Assembly: GCA_964474285.1 (NCBI GenBank)
Contig: CAYYSD010000080.1
Location: 1-14,045 of the forward strand
Length of the DNA stretch: 14,045 nucleotides
Source: JACRBT01 sp964474285
Lineage (GTDB): Bacteria; Chloroflexota; Dehalococcoidia; Tepidiformales; Tepidiformaceae
Direction: 5' to 3'
A program made the position numbers and the translations under genes. Positions 12,936 through 14,045 of the stretch are shown in pieces (position 1 is the stretch's first letter; each line of letters starts with the position of its first letter). The notes below the pieces were generated by a model. It was not told the DNA's origin. It worked only from the letters and a program-made list of their open reading frames with translations, and searched no databases.

Positions 12936-12941
12936 AGTGTA
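12936..12941 (-). promoter_or_regulatory. -10-like TACACT before the peptidase start
   Basis: On the minus strand TACACT is followed by nine bases and ATG 12926, with no ribosome binding site between. It resembles the arrangement at hicB and the CoA-transferase operon. Confidence 0.3.
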
Positions 12942-13019
12942 CGACGCCGCACCGCCGCCGGGATCGCACCAGCTTTCCGCCATTGCGATGCGTATCCCGG
13001 CCTTTCCCCCGGTTTCGCG

Positions 13020-13025
13020 TACAAT
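13020..13025 (+). promoter_or_regulatory. -10 hexamer TACAAT of the crotonase gene
   Basis: TACAAT lies 32 bp before the crotonase ATG (13058), giving an expected leader of about 25 bases with GGGAG (13044-13048). No convincing -35 is seen in the C-rich sequence upstream. It shares the 131-bp divergent space with the peptidase promoter. Confidence 0.4.
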
Positions 13026-13057
13026 TCCACACCATCTGGAGCCGGGAGCCCGCTGCT

Positions 13058-13864
13058 ATGACCTACGAAGCCATTCTCTACGACGTCGAAGACGGTGTCG
13101 CGACCATCACCCTCAATAAGCCCGAGCGCCTCAACGCCTTCGACGACCAGATGCTCGAAGAATGGCACCACGCCATCCTGGCCGCGGATACCAACCCCGA
13201 TGTGCGCGCCGTCATCATCACCGGCGCCGGCCGCGGCTTTTGCAGCGGCATGAACGTCGCGAACGAGGCCTCCGGTTCGGGCGTTCTCCGCACCGAGGCC
13301 ACGGTCTCCACCCGGCGGCACAGCCTCCGCAACCGCGTCCACCCCATTCCGCGCGCGCTCATCCAGCTCGAAAAGCCGTACATCGCCGCCATCAACGGCG
13401 CGGCCGCCGGCGCCGGCATGGACATGGCCAGCATGGCCGACATTCGCTTCGCCTCCTCCAGCGCCCGCATGGGAATGACCTATGTCCGCATGGGACTCAT
13501 CCCCGGCGACGGCGGAACCTATTCCCTCCCGCGCATTGTCGGCACCCAGCGAGCCCTCGACCTCATCTGGACAGGCAAGATGATCTCGGCCCAGGAAGCG
13601 CTCGAAATGGGCTACCTCATGGCCGTCTACGAACCCGACGAGCTCATGCCAAAGGTGAAGGATTACGCGAAGCAGATCGCCCGCGGCCCCGCCACGGCGG
13701 TGCAGCTGTCGAAGAAGCTGGTCTATCGCAGCGCGAACCTCGGCTTCGATGAGCACCTCGATGTCGCCCAGCTCGCCATGTTCGTCGCCAAATCGACAGA
13801 AGACGCCCGTGTAGGCCCGCGCGCCTTCATGGAAAAGCGAGAAACCAACTTCAAGGGCTTCTAA
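13058..13864 (+). CDS. Enoyl-CoA hydratase/isomerase-family (crotonase-fold) protein
   Basis: ATG 13058 is the natural family start (TYEAILYDVEDGVATITLNK), nine bases after GGGAG; 268 residues, a normal length. It acts on acyl-CoA thioesters. Visible are NKPERLNAFDDQM, the first oxyanion-hole strand GAGRGFCSGMN, the second NGAAAGAGMD, and GLIPGDGGTYSLPRIVG followed by the helix after ISAQEALEMGYL. The two glutamates of true enoyl-CoA hydratases (rat E144 and E164, 20 residues apart) correspond to D122 and Y142, also 20 apart. This suggests isomerase, hydrolase or another crotonase chemistry instead of standard hydration. CoA-transferases elsewhere in the window fit a shared acyl-CoA pathway, though this gene has its own promoter and is not in their operon. 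Confidence 0.9.
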   Translation: MTYEAILYDVEDGVATITLNKPERLNAFDDQMLEEWHHAILAADTNPDVRAVIITGAGRGFCSGMNVANEASGSGVLRTEATVSTRRHSLRNRVHPIPRALIQLEKPYIAAINGAAAGAGMDMASMADIRFASSSARMGMTYVRMGLIPGDGGTYSLPRIVGTQRALDLIWTGKMISAQEALEMGYLMAVYEPDELMPKVKDYAKQIARGPATAVQLSKKLVYRSANLGFDEHLDVAQLAMFVAKSTEDARVGPRAFMEKRETNFKGF

Positions 13865-13887
13865 CGCCCGACCTCCGGCGTGGAGCC

Positions 13888-13905
13888 GTGCCCCTCTGTG
13901 GGCAC
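13888..13905 (+). terminator. Short hairpin after the crotonase gene
   Basis: GTGCCC (13888-13893), loop CTCTGT, GGGCAC (13900-13905): a 6-bp perfect stem 23 bases after the stop, without a T-run. A second small stem (AGGGG/CCCCT) lies near 13990-14002. The remaining sequence to 14045 shows no convincing gene. Confidence 0.35.
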
Positions 13906-14045
13906 TGGATACGAACGTACCCGTGGCGCCGCGCACCTGTGTGGGCATCCCTCGTCGCCCCGGATCTGCGCGCTCTCCCCGGTCCGCATAGGGGAGACCC
14001 CTTATCGTCCTGCCCCGCGCTCCGGAGTGACACTGGCCCCAGCGA

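Noticed and set aside
12839..13057. N-terminal extension of the crotonase frame
   Set aside because: The sequence before 13058 is not family-like, covers the peptidase start and the TACAAT promoter, and the ATG at 13058 has a ribosome binding site.
12722..13948. 408-codon minus-strand frame across the 100-N gap and the crotonase gene
   Set aside because: Antisense to the crotonase and dependent on unknown bases for continuity.
13865..14045. Possible small gene at the right edge, minus strand 13851-14033
   Set aside because: No ribosome binding site or recognisable sequence; it reads like GC-rich intergenic DNA with small hairpins.
1..14045. CRISPR array, tRNA, rRNA or insertion sequence
   Set aside because: No regularly spaced repeats, no cloverleaf or rRNA-like stretch, and no transposase or terminal inverted repeats were seen, including around the AlbA_2-type gene.

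Overview
The window is GC-rich and densely coded. Its gene set is a TPR/BTAD regulator, a DUF5317-like membrane protein, a LuxR-type regulator, class III CoA-transferases, a crotonase and a zinc alcohol dehydrogenase. This fits a free-living, acyl-CoA-metabolising bacterium, most likely a Chloroflexota member (Dehalococcoidia/Tepidiforma-like). That assignment is an inference from gene content and style; there is no rRNA or other marker. Two runs of N (10 and 100 bases) show that this is a draft scaffold.

Layout. (1) 3-2063 (+): C-terminal part of a large TPR plus winged-helix/BTAD (SARP-like) regulator. (2) 2064-3201 (+): a compact leader-peptide region (11-bp-period direct repeat, long hairpin covering a ribosome binding site, a 29-codon secretable peptide, a second perfect hairpin), then a DUF5317-like membrane protein and an overlapping zinc-ribbon protein. 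(3) 3222-4411 (+): zinc alcohol dehydrogenase with its own sigma70-type promoter and a terminator-like hairpin; a 10-N gap breaks its frame. (4) 4421-6100 (+): a regulator of unusual composition (ferritin-like helices, six-cysteine cluster, PDZ-like segment, LuxR HTH) followed by a cupin, with palindromes upstream of each. (5) 7646-6111 (-): a decaying or mis-sequenced hicB-hicA toxin-antitoxin pair, then a peroxiredoxin and a DinB-fold protein. (6) 10589-7691 (-): a tightly coupled operon of class III CoA-transferase, 158-aa unknown protein and class III CoA-transferase, joined by two ATGA overlaps. (7) 10700-12241 (+): a lower-GC, probably imported AlbA_2/Schlafen-like protein with an unrecognised C-terminal half. 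(8) 12926-12282 (-): an exported M14-like metallopeptidase interrupted by the 100-N gap. (9) 13058-13864 (+): a crotonase-fold protein that lacks the two hydratase glutamates, then a non-coding tail.

How the parts may fit together. The CoA-transferases, alcohol dehydrogenase and crotonase suggest degradation of alcohols or acids through CoA thioesters. The Cys-rich LuxR/cupin pair and the peroxiredoxin suggest redox or stress sensing. The most unusual region is 2096-2304, where a TPR/BTAD regulator is followed by a small signal-sequence peptide whose Shine-Dalgarno site is fully buried in a 17-bp hairpin. It could be a peptide signalling circuit or a leader-peptide control element. Several start codons (hicB, CoA-transferase 2, the peptidase) lack a Shine-Dalgarno site but have a TACAAT/TACACT hexamer 7-9 nt upstream, which is the pattern expected of leaderless transcription.
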